Below, in pieces: positions 24,712-34,141 of a stretch of 64,000 bases of DNA. The notes under the pieces were generated by a model, which was not told where the DNA came from, did no database searches, and saw only the letters and a list, made by a program, of their open reading frames with translations. Source of the DNA: Microbacterium sp. SORGH_AS_0428 (GTDB taxonomy: Bacteria; Actinomycetota; Actinomycetes; Actinomycetales; Microbacteriaceae). Position numbers and translations under genes: made by a program. Positions within the stretch are counted from its first letter, which is position 1, and every line of letters begins with the position of its first letter. The stretch lies in the NCBI RefSeq assembly GCF_031453615.1, contig NZ_JAVIZT010000001.1:930001-994000 (forward strand), in the 5' to 3' direction.

Positions 24712-25502
24712 GCCTCGAGGTGACCGACCTCGTCATCGACATCGACGGAGTTCGCGTCGTCGACGGGCTCAGCTTCCGGGTGGCCGACGGCGAGCGGCTC
24801 GGGATCATCGGCGAGTCCGGATCGGGCAAGTCGCTCACCGCGCTCGCGATCCTCGGACTGCTGCCCGAGGGCGCCACGGCAAGCGGCAGCATCCGGCTGA
24901 ACGACCGCGAGGTGATCGGCGCCGCCGAGCGCGACCTTGCCCGCATCCGCGGCGACGAGGTGGGCATCGTGTTCCAGGAGCCGCAGACCGCCCTGAACCC
25001 GATCCGCACGGTCGGCCGCCAAATCGCGGAGGCGCCGCGCATCCACCGCCGGCTGGGACGCGCAGCACGACGAGAGGTCGCCGTCGCCGGCGCGCGGCGC
25101 GTGGGGCTTCCCGAGCCGGAGCGCATCATCGACCGCTATCCGCATCAGCTGTCGGGGGGCCAGCGTCAACGCGTCGCGATCGCGATGGCCCTCGCGATGG
25201 ATCCGGGGCTGCTCATCGCCGACGAGCCGACGACCGCGCTCGACGTGACGATCCAGGCGGAGATCCTCGACCTGCTGGGCGCACTCGTCGCGGATGCGGG
25301 GATGTCGCTCGTGTTCATCACGCACGACCTGGCGGTACTCGCGCAGATCGCGACGCACGCCGTCGTGATGGAGAGCGGCCGCATCGTCGAGCAGGGTCCG
25401 GTGGCGACGCTGCTCACCGCGCCGCGCTCGGCGACGGCGCAGGGGCTGCTCCGGGATGCACGGGCGACGCTGTGGCGGCCCGACCAGAAGGAGGAGCGAT
25501 GA
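24708..25502 (+). CDS. ABC importer ATPase (DppD type)
   Basis: A 264-aa nucleotide-binding subunit. Walker A is GESGSGKS, the Q-loop is in VFQEPQTALNP, the signature is LSGGQRQR, Walker B is LLIADEPTTALD, and the H-loop is ITHDLAV. It lacks the C-terminal oligopeptide/Fe-S extension of full-length DppD (usually about 320 aa). It energises the importer, probably as a heterodimer with the next gene's product. Start and stop overlap both neighbours. Confidence 0.94.
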   Translation: MSLEVTDLVIDIDGVRVVDGLSFRVADGERLGIIGESGSGKSLTALAILGLLPEGATASGSIRLNDREVIGAAERDLARIRGDEVGIVFQEPQTALNPIRTVGRQIAEAPRIHRRLGRAARREVAVAGARRVGLPEPERIIDRYPHQLSGGQRQRVAIAMALAMDPGLLIADEPTTALDVTIQAEILDLLGALVADAGMSLVFITHDLAVLAQIATHAVVMESGRIVEQGPVATLLTAPRSATAQGLLRDARATLWRPDQKEER

Positions 25503-26290
25503 CCGCCCTGCTCTCCGGTCGCGGCCTCTCGCGCACCTACCGGGCGCCGCGCACCGCGCATCTCGCGCCGCGGGCGATGACGCATGCGCTCGACGGGGTC
25601 GACATCGATGTGCACGAGGGCGAGTCGCTGGGCATCATCGGCGAGTCGGGGTCGGGCAAGTCGACGCTCATCCGCCTGCTTCTCGCGCTCGACATCCCCA
25701 CCACCGGCACGGTGCGCTTCGAGGGCCGGGAGGTCGACCCGACCGCTTCCGCGCGGCGGCTGCACTGGCTCAGGCGCCAGACCGGCATCGTCTTCCAGGA
25801 CCCGTACGCGTCGCTCGATCCGCGGATGCGGGTGGGCCGCATCGTGGCAGAGCCGCTGTGGGCCCTGGGTATCCCGGGCGACCGCGAGGCGCGCGTGGCC
25901 GAGGTGCTCGCGGATGTGGACCTTCCCGCCGACGCCGCCGGGCGCTATCCGCACGAGTTCTCGGGTGGACAGCGCCAGCGGATCGCTCTCGCCCGCGCCC
26001 TCGTGCACCGGCCGCGCCTGCTGGTGGGTGACGAGCCGCTCTCGGCGCTCGACGTGACGGTGCGCGCGCAGATCATCGGCCTGATCGACCGGCTGCGCAC
26101 GCGTGACGGACTCAGCCTCATGATGGTCTCGCACGACATCGGCGTCGTGCAGGCACTCTGCGACCGCGTGATCGTGCTGAAGGACGGCCGGATGGTCGAG
26201 GAGGGGCCGACCTCGCGTGTGCTGCGGCATCCGAGCGCCGAGTACACGCAGCGACTGCTGGCCGCCGTCCCCACGCTCCCCGAGGCCTGA
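25499..26290 (+). CDS. ABC importer ATPase (DppF type)
   Basis: A 263-aa nucleotide-binding subunit with Walker A GESGSGKST, Q-loop VFQDPYASLDPRMRVGRIV, signature FSGGQRQRIALARAL, Walker B LLVGDEPLSALD and H-loop VSHDIGV. The DPYASLDPRM form is typical of the F-type partner. The ATG overlaps the previous stop and has AAGGAGG 5-6 bases upstream. A 9-residue earlier start is possible in the same frame but lacks support. Last gene of the importer operon. Confidence 0.94.
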   Translation: MTALLSGRGLSRTYRAPRTAHLAPRAMTHALDGVDIDVHEGESLGIIGESGSGKSTLIRLLLALDIPTTGTVRFEGREVDPTASARRLHWLRRQTGIVFQDPYASLDPRMRVGRIVAEPLWALGIPGDREARVAEVLADVDLPADAAGRYPHEFSGGQRQRIALARALVHRPRLLVGDEPLSALDVTVRAQIIGLIDRLRTRDGLSLMMVSHDIGVVQALCDRVIVLKDGRMVEEGPTSRVLRHPSAEYTQRLLAAVPTLPEA

Positions 26291-26295
26291 GCGCG

Positions 26296-26904
26296 TCAGC
26301 GCGAGAACAGACCGCGCTTCTTCTTGGGCTTGAGCGACTTCTGCAGATAGACCGTTCCGAGCCAACGCCCGAACTTGAACCCGACGCGGCCCATGCGGCC
26401 GACCTCGGTGAAGCCGAGCTTCTCGTGGAGACGGATCGAACCCTCGGCGCCCTTGTCGCTGATGACCGCGACGAGCTCGCGGATGCCCTTGTCCTCGCAG
26501 GCCTCGATGAGCGCCGCCAGCAGAGCCGTCCCCAGGCCCTTGCCCGAAGCCGCCTGTCCGAGGTAGATCGAGTCCTCCACCGTGTAGCGGTAAGCGGATT
26601 TGCCCGCCCAGGGCTGTGCGAGCGCGTATCCGAGGATCTGCCCCGACGGACTCTCCGCCACCAGGAAGGGCAGCTCGAGCTTGCGAAGGTGATCGAACTT
26701 CTCCCGCCACTTCGTCAGCGACCACTTCTTCTCATCGAAGGTGACGACCGAGTTGGTGACGTAGTAGTTGTAGATCTCGCGGATGTCGGGGATGTCCGCG
26801 GTCGCCGCATCGCGGATGCGGAACTCGAAGCCGCGCTCGGGCGGAGCCTGGCGACGCAGGTGTCGCGGAAGCCGCCGACGGCGCTGGTATTCCTCTTCGA
26901 GCAT
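26296..26904 (-). CDS. GNAT-family N-acetyltransferase (Pat-like)
   Basis: A 202-aa acetyltransferase of the phosphinothricin-acetyltransferase-like GNAT group: RDAATADIPDIREIYNYYV at the start, the acetyl-CoA loop YLGQAASGKGLGTALLAALI, and LHEKLGFTEVGRMGRVGFKF near the end. It probably acetylates an amine such as an amino acid analogue; the substrate is not clear. The N-terminal 25 residues and C-terminal KPKKKRGLF are strongly basic. A TAGGCT box 7 bases before the ATG suggests a leaderless mRNA. It converges on the ABC operon with a 5-base gap. Confidence 0.88.
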   Translation of the reverse strand: MLEEEYQRRRRLPRHLRRQAPPERGFEFRIRDAATADIPDIREIYNYYVTNSVVTFDEKKWSLTKWREKFDHLRKLELPFLVAESPSGQILGYALAQPWAGKSAYRYTVEDSIYLGQAASGKGLGTALLAALIEACEDKGIRELVAVISDKGAEGSIRLHEKLGFTEVGRMGRVGFKFGRWLGTVYLQKSLKPKKKRGLFSR

Positions 26905-26911
26905 GGCGCCC

Positions 26912-26917
26912 AGCCTA
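26912..26917 (-). promoter_or_regulatory. -10 box, leaderless start of GNAT gene
   Basis: TAGGCT on the minus strand, 7 bases before the ATG at 26904. It overlaps the 3' end of ung (stop at 26915). Confidence 0.55.
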
Positions 26918-27607
26918 CGCGGGAAGCCGCCAATCGATGCCCGTGCCGCCCTGCGCGATCAGCAGCTCATTGACGCGGGAGAACGGGCGGGATCCGAAGA
27001 ACCCCCTGCTCGCGGACAGCGGCGACGGATGCGGGGACTGGATGCTCGGCACCTCGCCGAGAATCGGCGTGAGGCTCGCCGCATCCCTGCCCCACAGCAC
27101 CGCGACGAGCGGGCCGCCTCGTCCGGCGAGGACGCGGATCGCGTGCTCGGTGACCTTCTCCCACCCCCATCCGCGGTGGGACGCGGGCGAGCCCGGCGCC
27201 ACGGTCAGGACCCGGTTCAGCAGCATCACGCCCTGCTCGCTCCACGCGGAGAGATCACCGTGGACGGCCGGCGAGATGCCCAGGTCGTCGTTCAGCTCGC
27301 GATAGATGTTCGCGAGACTGCGCGGGATGGGCCGCACGTGCGCGTCAACGGCGAACGAGAGACCGATCGGGTGACCGGGCGTCGGATAGGGATCCTGCCC
27401 GACGATGAGCACCTTGACATCGGCGAGCGGCCGCTGGAAGGCGCGCAGGACACGGTCTCCCGCGGGCAGGTAGGCACGCCCCGCGGCCGTCTCGCGGCGC
27501 AGGCGCTCCCCCAGCGCGGCGATGTCGTCGGCGACCGGGGCGAGCGCCTCGGCCCACCCTGCATCCATGAGGCCCGCCGCGGCGAGCTCGGGCAGCGTCC
27601 TGGCCAT
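26915..27607 (-). CDS. ung: Uracil-DNA glycosylase, family 1
   Basis: A 230-aa base-excision repair enzyme that removes uracil from DNA. The water-activating loop is [10 protein letters not shown] with Asp72, and the Leu-intercalation loop is [17 protein letters not shown] with the catalytic His. [20 protein letters not shown] is also typical. The length is normal. The ATG lies 3 bases after the phosphoribosyltransferase stop, so the two are co-transcribed from the promoter at 28139. Confidence 0.97.
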   Translation of the reverse strand: MARTLPELAAAGLMDAGWAEALAPVADDIAALGERLRRETAAGRAYLPAGDRVLRAFQRPLADVKVLIVGQDPYPTPGHPIGLSFAVDAHVRPIPRSLANIYRELNDDLGISPAVHGDLSAWSEQGVMLLNRVLTVAPGSPASHRGWGWEKVTEHAIRVLAGRGGPLVAVLWGRDAASLTPILGEVPSIQSPHPSPLSASRGFFGSRPFSRVNELLIAQGGTGIDWRLPA

Positions 27608-27610
27608 GCG

Positions 27611-28132
27611 TCAGGCGGAGCCGGGAAGACCCTGGTCCTCTTCCAGGACCGAGCCCTGCCATGACCAGGGGAAGTCGATCCACAGATCGGTGTTCTTCCA
27701 GCTGAAGTCCGGCTGGATGATCGTCGTCGGCTTCGTGTAGATCACGGCGGAGCGCACATCCGCCCCCCGCTCGACGAGCAGGCGCACCGCGAGATCGAGT
27801 GTGCGACCGCTGTCGGCGACGTCGTCGACGAGAAGCACGCGACGCCCGTTGAGGTAGGTCATGTCGAGCTCAGGGGGAAGCAGCTCCGGAGCGTCGAGCA
27901 CCGTGCCGATGCCGGTGTAGAACTCGACGTTGATCGCGCCGCAGTTCTTCACACCGAGTCCGTACGCGATCGCTCCCGCCGGCAGCAACCCGCCGCGGGC
28001 GATGGCGACGACGACCTCGGGCACGAAGTCGGCGGCGATCACGTCGCGGGCGATGTCACGGCTCGCTTCGCCGAACAGGTCCCAGGTCAGAGTTTCGCGT
28101 TCGGGCGCCACGGCGCTCTCCTCGTTCGTCAC
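27611..28132 (-). CDS. Type I phosphoribosyltransferase
   Basis: A 173-aa protein with the PRPP-binding motif VLLVDDVADSGRTLDLAV and the N-terminal segment VVAIARGGLLPAG. The C-terminal KPTTIIQPDFSWKNTDLWID resembles xanthine/hypoxanthine-type salvage enzymes. It probably salvages a purine base; the exact base is not readable. GTG start, leaderless behind TAGGCT. The promoter is back to back with that of the MFS gene in a 39-base gap. Confidence 0.87.
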   Translation of the reverse strand: MTNEESAVAPERETLTWDLFGEASRDIARDVIAADFVPEVVVAIARGGLLPAGAIAYGLGVKNCGAINVEFYTGIGTVLDAPELLPPELDMTYLNGRRVLLVDDVADSGRTLDLAVRLLVERGADVRSAVIYTKPTTIIQPDFSWKNTDLWIDFPWSWQGSVLEEDQGLPGSA

Positions 28133-28138
28133 GGTCCC

Positions 28139-28144
28139 AGCCTA
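28139..28144 (-). promoter_or_regulatory. -10 box, leaderless start of phosphoribosyltransferase-ung
   Basis: TAGGCT on the minus strand, 6 bases before the GTG at 28132. Confidence 0.6.
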
Positions 28145-28159
28145 GAGCGCGGGGCGGTG

Positions 28160-28165
28160 TAGCGT
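28160..28165 (+). promoter_or_regulatory. -10 box, leaderless start of MFS gene
   Basis: TAGCGT followed by 6 bases and the ATG at 28172. It is 15 bases from the opposite-strand -10 box, so each -35 region overlaps the other promoter. Confidence 0.6.
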
Positions 28166-28171
28166 TTCGCC

Positions 28172-29659
28172 ATGACCGGCACCCGTGCGCCCGGTCGATC
28201 GGCGCTCGGCATCACGGCGGGCCTGATCGGCTGGTTCATCCTCGTCGAGATCGTCAGCGGCATCCTGCAGGGCTATTACGTGCCCCTGTTCAGCGACATC
28301 GTCGTGCACCTGGGCGTCCACGACGCCGACGTGAACTGGTTCGAGGCCGCGCAGCTGCTGCTGTCGGCCCTGGTCGTCCCGGTGATGGCCAAGCTCGGCG
28401 ACATGTACGGGCACAAGCGCATCCTGCTGATCGCCACGGTCCTCACGGCCGGGGCGACGTGGTGGATCGCGTTCGCCGGTTCCTTCTGGAGCTTTCTCAT
28501 CGCGTGGGCGCTGCAGGGCTTCTACGTCGTCTGGCTGCCGCTGGAGATCGCGCTGATCTTCGAGCGCGGCCGCCGGCAGGGCCGCGGCGTCTCCGCCACC
28601 CGCCGCGCGGCAGGTCTTCTCGTCGTCGGCCTCCAGGCCGGCGCCATCATGGGAGCGCTGGCGGCGGGGCGGCTGTTCGCCGCGACCGCCGAGAACCTTC
28701 CCCTGACCCTCATGCTGCCGGCGATCGCCGTGACCCTCATCGGCGTGGTCATCTGGCTGGGTGTCCCCGAGTCCGAGCCCGTTGCAGGGCGCCGGCTGGA
28801 TGCGGGAGGCTTCGTCATCCTCGCGCTCGCGCTCCTGCTCGTCACCGGGGCGCTCACCTTCCTCCGCATCAACGGCCCCGGCTTCGTCTGGACGTGGCTG
28901 CTGCTTGCGGCCGGTCTCGTCGCCTTCGTGTGGTTCGTGCGATTCGAGCTCCGCCAGGAGGACCCCGCCGTCGACATCCGCGTCCTGCGCAGGCCCGAGA
29001 TGTGGCCCGTGCAGGCAACGGCGGCCCTGGTGGGCATCAGCCTGCTCGGCGCGCAAGGCCCCCTGTCGACTTACGCCGGCACCGACTCCTCGCTCGGGTA
29101 CGGACTTGGCCTGGACGCGACCGGCCGCTCCAACGTGATCGGCGTGTACCTCGTCTCCCTGATCGTCGGCGCGGTCATCTTCTCGATCACCTCGCGGCGG
29201 GCGAGCCCGCGCGTCGTGCTCATCGGGGCGGCTCTGCTCGTGGGCATCGGCTACCTGCTGTTCCTGCCGCTGCATCGCGAGCTGTGGCAGGTTCTCATGA
29301 ACCTGTCGATCGCGGGTCTCGGGTCGGGTGCCCTCGTGGCCGCACTGCCCGCCGCCGCGGCGGCCGCCGCCCCGCGCGGCCAGACCGGCATCGCCTCCGC
29401 GCTCACCAACACGACCAAGACGATCGGCGGCACCTTCGCCTCCGCCGTGTTCGGCGTCGTGCTCGCGGTCGGCGTGGGGGCGGTCGCGAGTTCGACAGCG
29501 GCGTCCCTCGGCGGCTACATCACGGTGTGGATCGTGTGCGCCGCCGGCGGTTTCGCCGCTGCTGCGGTGCTTCTCGTGGTGCCCAAGGTGGCGTTCGCCG
29601 ACACAGACACGGAGGCCACGGCGCACGCCGCTGTCTCCGGAGGCACGACCGCGCGCTGA
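28172..29659 (+). CDS. MFS transporter, probable drug exporter
   Basis: A 495-aa major facilitator with about 14 hydrophobic helices. The loop after helix 2 carries AKLGDMYGHKRILLIA, the conserved motif A, and the long C-terminal half fits the DHA2 drug:H+ antiporter group. The substrate is unknown. The start is leaderless. It is divergent from the phosphoribosyltransferase and converges on the membrane-protein gene at 29669 with a 9-base gap. The C-terminal tail is short and polar. Confidence 0.9.
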   Translation: MTGTRAPGRSALGITAGLIGWFILVEIVSGILQGYYVPLFSDIVVHLGVHDADVNWFEAAQLLLSALVVPVMAKLGDMYGHKRILLIATVLTAGATWWIAFAGSFWSFLIAWALQGFYVVWLPLEIALIFERGRRQGRGVSATRRAAGLLVVGLQAGAIMGALAAGRLFAATAENLPLTLMLPAIAVTLIGVVIWLGVPESEPVAGRRLDAGGFVILALALLLVTGALTFLRINGPGFVWTWLLLAAGLVAFVWFVRFELRQEDPAVDIRVLRRPEMWPVQATAALVGISLLGAQGPLSTYAGTDSSLGYGLGLDATGRSNVIGVYLVSLIVGAVIFSITSRRASPRVVLIGAALLVGIGYLLFLPLHRELWQVLMNLSIAGLGSGALVAALPAAAAAAAPRGQTGIASALTNTTKTIGGTFASAVFGVVLAVGVGAVASSTAASLGGYITVWIVCAAGGFAAAAVLLVVPKVAFADTDTEATAHAAVSGGTTAR

Positions 29660-29668
29660 GCCCGAGGA

Positions 29669-30538
29669 TCAACCGGCGTCGCGGCGACTCTCCGTCTGTT
29701 CGATCCCGTCGATGACGAGGGTCGTGGTGCGCAGGATCTCCGACCACTCCGTCGGGTCCGTCGTCACGACATCGCGCGAGCGGGTCAGAAGCAACTGATC
29801 GTCGATGACCTCGACGTCCCACCCCTTCAGCCCCGCGAGGAGGGCGGAGCTGAACGAGAGACCGTCCTCCTCGGACGGCACGCCCGGTGCAGGCTGCGAT
29901 CCCGCAGCCAGGGCGCGCGCGTCGCTGTTCGCCGACGGGAGCACGATGCGCGGCAGTGGACGGTCGAGACGGATGCGGATCCACCCGCCGAACTGGGTGG
30001 TGCGGTACGCGCTCGTGCCCCACTCCTGCACGAAATCCGACCACTCGATGCGACATCCGTCCGGCGTCATCCACCGCAGCGCGCGCGTCTGAAGCAGCCG
30101 CCCGCGATAGCTCCGGGTCGGCAGGTCAGCGGGGAACGGGCCCGGGTGATAGGTGAAGCCGTTGTCGGCCGCGAAGCGGGCGAGCGCCCAGTGCTGACGA
30201 GGCCACATCCGACGTCGTCCGGTTCGCACAGCGGCGCGTCCCAGCGCGATCAGTGCGAGGGCGAACAGCACCGCGGCCGCCATCGCGCCGATCACCTCGA
30301 CGGGCGTCGCCCCTTGTCTGCGGGTCAGCAGCGACACCGTCCCGAGAACGGCGATGAGCGCGGCGAGGCCGCTCAGGCCGGCCCCGCAGAGCAGGAGCAC
30401 GACGCGGGGGCGGGAGCGCGGAGGATGCACCCCGGGATGCTCCCCCACGAATGCGCGCCAGAACCGACGGAGCTCGCGACGACGGGGCCTCGCGGTCAGC
30501 GCGTCAACAACGAGTGCCGGTGCGCTCGCCGCGCCCAC
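29669..30538 (-). CDS. Hypothetical protein with two membrane helices
   Basis: A 289-aa protein I cannot assign to a family. It has a basic N-terminus, two adjacent membrane helices (about 45-68 and 83-102), then a soluble domain of about 180 residues containing FAADNGFTYHPGPFPADLP, a segment common to actinobacterial membrane proteins of unknown role, and GLKGWDVEVIDDQLLLTRS near the C-terminus. The GTG at 30538 lies 4 bases after the SDR stop, so the two share an operon. Confidence 0.72.
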   Translation of the reverse strand: MGAASAPALVVDALTARPRRRELRRFWRAFVGEHPGVHPPRSRPRVVLLLCGAGLSGLAALIAVLGTVSLLTRRQGATPVEVIGAMAAAVLFALALIALGRAAVRTGRRRMWPRQHWALARFAADNGFTYHPGPFPADLPTRSYRGRLLQTRALRWMTPDGCRIEWSDFVQEWGTSAYRTTQFGGWIRIRLDRPLPRIVLPSANSDARALAAGSQPAPGVPSEEDGLSFSSALLAGLKGWDVEVIDDQLLLTRSRDVVTTDPTEWSEILRTTTLVIDGIEQTESRRDAG

Positions 30539-30542
30539 GCGC

Positions 30543-31322
30543 TCAGGCCTCGCGTACGCGCAGAGGCTCGCGGGCGACGAGGTGCTGCGCGGACTGCGCG
30601 ACGGGCCGCACCGTCACGAGGTCGAGGTTCACGTGACCGGGGGCGTTCAGCGCGTACGCGATGACGTCCGCGACGTCGTCGGGAGTGAGAGGGTTCTCGA
30701 CGCCGCGGTAGACGGCCTCCGCCGCATCCTTGTCACCGCCGAGCCGGTTCAGCGAGAACTCCTCCGTGTAGACCATCCCCGGAGCCACCTCGCTCACGCG
30801 GATGGGCTCGCCGTTGAGCTCCAGCCGCAGCGCCTTGACCAGCATGCTCTCCGCGGCCTTCGCGGCGTTGTACCCGCCGCCGCCCTGATAGGCGACCTGG
30901 GCGGCGGTGGAGGTCACGAAGAGCGTGTCGGCGTGGCCGTCGGATGCGGCGGCCCGCCGCAGCTGCGGCAGCAGCAGCGCGACCAGACGCTGGGTCGAGA
31001 CCACGTTGGCCTCGTACATCCATCGCCAGTCGTCCGGGTCGCCGTCGGCGACGTCGTCGACACCGCGCGCGCCGCCCGCGACCTGCACGAGAGCGTGCAC
31101 CGGACCGGATGCGGCGAGCCAGTCGGCGAGCGCCTGGACGTCGGCCTCGACCGTCAGATCGGCGGCGTACGCCACGGCGCCGGTCTCGGCCTCCAGAACC
31201 GCCAGCCGCTCGGCGCGACGCGCGACCGCGACGACCTCCCATCCGTCGGCGCGGAGTCGGCGAGCGCTCGCCTCGCCGATCCCCGTGCTCGCACCCGTCA
31301 CCACTGCTCGTCTGTTCGCCAT
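30543..31322 (-). CDS. Short-chain dehydrogenase/reductase
   Basis: A 259-aa NAD(P)-dependent oxidoreductase. The cofactor motif is VTGASTGIGEASARRL, an Arg in VVAVARRAERL suggests NADP(H), and the catalytic set includes Ser in LFVTSTAAQVAYQ and YNAAKAAE (YxxxK). The substrate is unknown. The start is leaderless behind TAGCGT. It is divergent from metY and followed by the two-helix membrane protein. Confidence 0.92.
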   Translation of the reverse strand: MANRRAVVTGASTGIGEASARRLRADGWEVVAVARRAERLAVLEAETGAVAYAADLTVEADVQALADWLAASGPVHALVQVAGGARGVDDVADGDPDDWRWMYEANVVSTQRLVALLLPQLRRAAASDGHADTLFVTSTAAQVAYQGGGGYNAAKAAESMLVKALRLELNGEPIRVSEVAPGMVYTEEFSLNRLGGDKDAAEAVYRGVENPLTPDDVADVIAYALNAPGHVNLDLVTVRPVAQSAQHLVAREPLRVREA

Positions 31323-31328
31323 GCACTC

Positions 31329-31334
31329 ACGCTA
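31329..31334 (-). promoter_or_regulatory. -10 box, leaderless start of SDR gene
   Basis: TAGCGT on the minus strand, 6 bases before the ATG at 31322. Confidence 0.6.
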
Positions 31335-31481
31335 GGCCCTCGCGGTGAACCCGGTGTTACACCGCCGCTGCCGAGCCCTTGTTACCCCGCGTTTCTCGGA
31401 CGTTGTCGCCCGCACCGCGCCCCTCTAGCCTCGTCATGTTCGCGACAGCCGCCGCGGCACCCGCAGACTTAGGAGCACGTG

Positions 31482-32804
31482 ATGTCCGCACCCGAGAACT
31501 GGCTCTTCGAGACCAAGCAGATCCACTCCGGCGCCGCACCGGATCCCACCACCAAGGCGCGCGCGACGCCGATCTACCAGACCACGTCGTACGTGTTCGA
31601 CAACGCCGATCACGCCGCGAACCTCTTCTCGCTCGCCGAGCCGGGCAACGTCTACACCCGCATCATCAACCCCACGCAGAGCGTCGTCGAGGAGCGCATC
31701 GCGGCGCTCGAGGGAGGCACGGCGGCGTTGCTGGTCGCCTCGGGTCAGGCGGCCGAGACGTTCGCGGTGCTCAACATCGCCGGAGCCGGCGACCACATCG
31801 TCTCCTCTAGCTCGATCTACGGCGGCACGTACAACCTCTTCAAGTACACGCTCGCCAAGCTCGGCATCACGACGACGTTCGTCGAGAACCAGGACGACCC
31901 GGAGGAGTGGCGTCGCGCGGTCCGCCCGAACACCAAGCTCTTCTTCGCCGAGACGGTCGGAAACCCCAAGATCAACGTCCTCGACATCCGCGCCGTCTCC
32001 GACATCGCGCACGAGGCCGGCGTTCCCCTGATCGTCGACAACACGATCGCGACCCCGTACCTCATCCGCCCCTTCGAGTTCGGTGCCGACATCGTCGTGC
32101 ACTCGGCGACGAAGTTCCTCGGCGGACACGGCACGACGATCGGCGGCGTCATCGTCGACGGCGGCCGCTTCCCCTGGTCGCAGCACGTCGACCGCTTCCC
32201 CGAGCTCACCGAGCCCGACCCCTCGTACCACGGCCTCAGCTACACGGGCGCGCTCGGCGACGGCGTCGCCTACGTCACCAAGGCCCGCGTGCAGCTGCTG
32301 CGCGACCTCGGTGCCGCGATCGCCCCCATCAGCGCGTGGCTGCTGCTGCAGGGCATCGAGACCCTCTCGCTGCGGGTCGAGCGCCACGTGCAGAACGCGC
32401 AGGAGATCGCGGAGTGGCTCGAGAACCAGGACGACGTCGCCTCCGTGAACTACTCGGGTCTTCCGACCTCGCCCTGGTACGCGGCCGCGAACCAGTACGC
32501 CCCCAAGGGCGTCGGCGCGGTGCTCTCGTTCGAGCTCAAGGGCGGTGTGGGCGCCGGACGCGCCTTCGTCGACAACCTCACCCTGTTCAGCCACCTCGCC
32601 AACATCGGTGACGTGCGCTCGCTCGTGATCCACCCCGCCTCCACGACGCACTCGCAGCTGACGCCGGAGCAGCAGCTGACGGCCGGCGTGACCCCGGGCC
32701 TCGTTCGCCTGTCGGTCGGCCTCGAGAACGTCGCCGACCTCAAGGCCGACCTCGAGAGCGCGCTGGCCGCCGCCCGGCGTGCCTCGGAGGCCGCGCGCGC
32801 CTGA
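31482..32804 (+). CDS. metY: O-acetylhomoserine sulfhydrylase
   Basis: A 440-aa PLP enzyme of the Cys/Met metabolism family that makes homocysteine from O-acetylhomoserine and sulfide. Visible features are [20 protein letters not shown], the cofactor segment [34 protein letters not shown] and the PLP-lysine motif [12 protein letters not shown]. The N-terminal [12 protein letters not shown] and the length favour MetY over shorter MetB. AGGAG lies 7 bases before the ATG at 31482. metX follows, so two successive steps are adjacent. The 159-base leader region showed no SAM-riboswitch landmarks. Confidence 0.95.
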   Translation: MSAPENWLFETKQIHSGAAPDPTTKARATPIYQTTSYVFDNADHAANLFSLAEPGNVYTRIINPTQSVVEERIAALEGGTAALLVASGQAAETFAVLNIAGAGDHIVSSSSIYGGTYNLFKYTLAKLGITTTFVENQDDPEEWRRAVRPNTKLFFAETVGNPKINVLDIRAVSDIAHEAGVPLIVDNTIATPYLIRPFEFGADIVVHSATKFLGGHGTTIGGVIVDGGRFPWSQHVDRFPELTEPDPSYHGLSYTGALGDGVAYVTKARVQLLRDLGAAIAPISAWLLLQGIETLSLRVERHVQNAQEIAEWLENQDDVASVNYSGLPTSPWYAAANQYAPKGVGAVLSFELKGGVGAGRAFVDNLTLFSHLANIGDVRSLVIHPASTTHSQLTPEQQLTAGVTPGLVRLSVGLENVADLKADLESALAAARRASEAARA

Positions 32805-32814
32805 ACCGCCTGAC

Positions 32815-32849
32815 ACGAACGCCCCGGATGCCGCATCCGGGGCGTTCGT
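32815..32849 (+). terminator. Strong hairpin between metY and metX
   Basis: A perfect 16-bp stem (ACGAACGCCCCGGATG and its complement) with a CCG loop, 10 bases after the metY stop. No T tract. It suggests that metX is transcribed separately. Confidence 0.75.
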
Positions 32850-32917
32850 GCGTCCGCGAAGCGTCGTCGTGACGTAACACGGACGCGGCAGGGCGAGGAG
32901 GCCGGGAGAATGGAGCG

Positions 32918-34123
32918 ATGGACTGGCAGACCTCCGAGGACACGGTGCCGAGCGCGCCCGTCACGGAGGCGGACGCCCGGCTCGCCCGTGGCCGGCCGCC
33001 CGCGAGCGGTGCCTGGCGCGACGGCGACCCGGCCGGCGACCGGCGGTTCGCGGCCTTCCGCGGTTTCCGCACCGAGAACGGCGCCGTCCTGCCCGCCGCG
33101 CGTCTCGCCTACGAGAGCTGGGGCGAGCTCTCTCCCGCGGGCGACAACGCGATCCTGATCCTGCACGCTCTGACCGGCGACAGTCACGTGCGTGGCGACG
33201 CGGGGCCGGCCCACCCCACCGACGGATGGTGGCACGAGATCGTCGGGCCCGGTGCCGCGATCGACACGGACCGCTGGTTCGTCGTCGCCCCCAACATGCT
33301 CGGCGGATGCCAGGGCTCGACCGGTCCCGCCACCATCGCCCCCGACGGCACCGAGTGGGGCGCGCGCTTCCCGTACCTGACGATCCGCGACCAGATCGCG
33401 GCGCAGGCCCTGCTGGCGGACGAGCTCGGCATCGGCAGCTGGCGCGCCGTCGTCGGCGGCTCGATGGGCGGTATGCACGCGCTCGAGTGGGGGGCGACCT
33501 ACCCCGAGCGCGTGGAGCGGCTGGCTGTGCTGGCGGCGCCCCCGCTGACCACGGCCGACCAGGTCGCCCTGAACTCAGTCCAGCTCGAGGCCATCCGCAT
33601 CGACCCGGGCTACGCCGGTGGCGACTACTACGACGCGCCGGCCGGCGAGGGCCCCCACCGCGGACTCGCGCTGGCTCGACGCATGGCGCTGCTGAACTAT
33701 CGGAGTCCGACCGAGCTGAACCTCCGGTTCCAGCGCTCCTGGCAGTCCGAGGTGAGCCCGCTCGGGCGCGGCGGCCGGTTCGCGGTGGAGTCCTACCTCG
33801 ATTTCCACGGCAACAAGTTCACGCGCCGGTTCGACGCGAACAGCTACCTCACCCTCGTGGAGGCCATGAACTCGCACGACGTGGGGCGCGAGCGGGGCGG
33901 CGTCGAGGACGCTCTGGGACGCATCACCGCGCGCACCCTCGTGCTCGGCATCGACAGCGACCGTCTCTTCCCGGTCGAGGGGCAGCACCGCATCGCCCAC
34001 GGCATCCGCGACACGCTCGACGGCGACCAGGCGGCCGTCATCACGAGCGACTACGGCCACGACGGTTTCCTCATCGAGACGGATGCGGTCGCCCACCACC
34101 TGGGCCGACTGCTCGACGCGTAA
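32918..34123 (+). CDS. metX: Homoserine O-acetyltransferase
   Basis: A 401-aa alpha/beta-fold enzyme that acetylates homoserine with acetyl-CoA, supplying the MetY substrate. It has LAYESWGELSPAGDNAILIL, LGGCQGSTGPATIAPDG, the nucleophile elbow VVGGSMGGMHALEWGATYPE, Asp in LVLGIDSDRLFPVEGQ and His in SDYGHDGFLIETDAV, a full catalytic triad. The ATG at 32918 is used; another ATG 8 bases earlier is out of frame. It converges on the MFS gene with an 18-base gap. Confidence 0.96.
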   Translation: MDWQTSEDTVPSAPVTEADARLARGRPPASGAWRDGDPAGDRRFAAFRGFRTENGAVLPAARLAYESWGELSPAGDNAILILHALTGDSHVRGDAGPAHPTDGWWHEIVGPGAAIDTDRWFVVAPNMLGGCQGSTGPATIAPDGTEWGARFPYLTIRDQIAAQALLADELGIGSWRAVVGGSMGGMHALEWGATYPERVERLAVLAAPPLTTADQVALNSVQLEAIRIDPGYAGGDYYDAPAGEGPHRGLALARRMALLNYRSPTELNLRFQRSWQSEVSPLGRGGRFAVESYLDFHGNKFTRRFDANSYLTLVEAMNSHDVGRERGGVEDALGRITARTLVLGIDSDRLFPVEGQHRIAHGIRDTLDGDQAAVITSDYGHDGFLIETDAVAHHLGRLLDA

Positions 34124-34141
34124 GGCCGCCCGCAGCGCCCG

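Noticed and set aside
31323..31481. SAM riboswitch or methionine leader peptide upstream of metY
   Set aside because: No conserved SAM-riboswitch landmarks and the only upstream ATG frame runs into metY without a stop.
31437..31810. Alternative start of metY at an upstream ATG
   Set aside because: It is in a different frame from metY and leads into an antisense-like Arg-rich frame.
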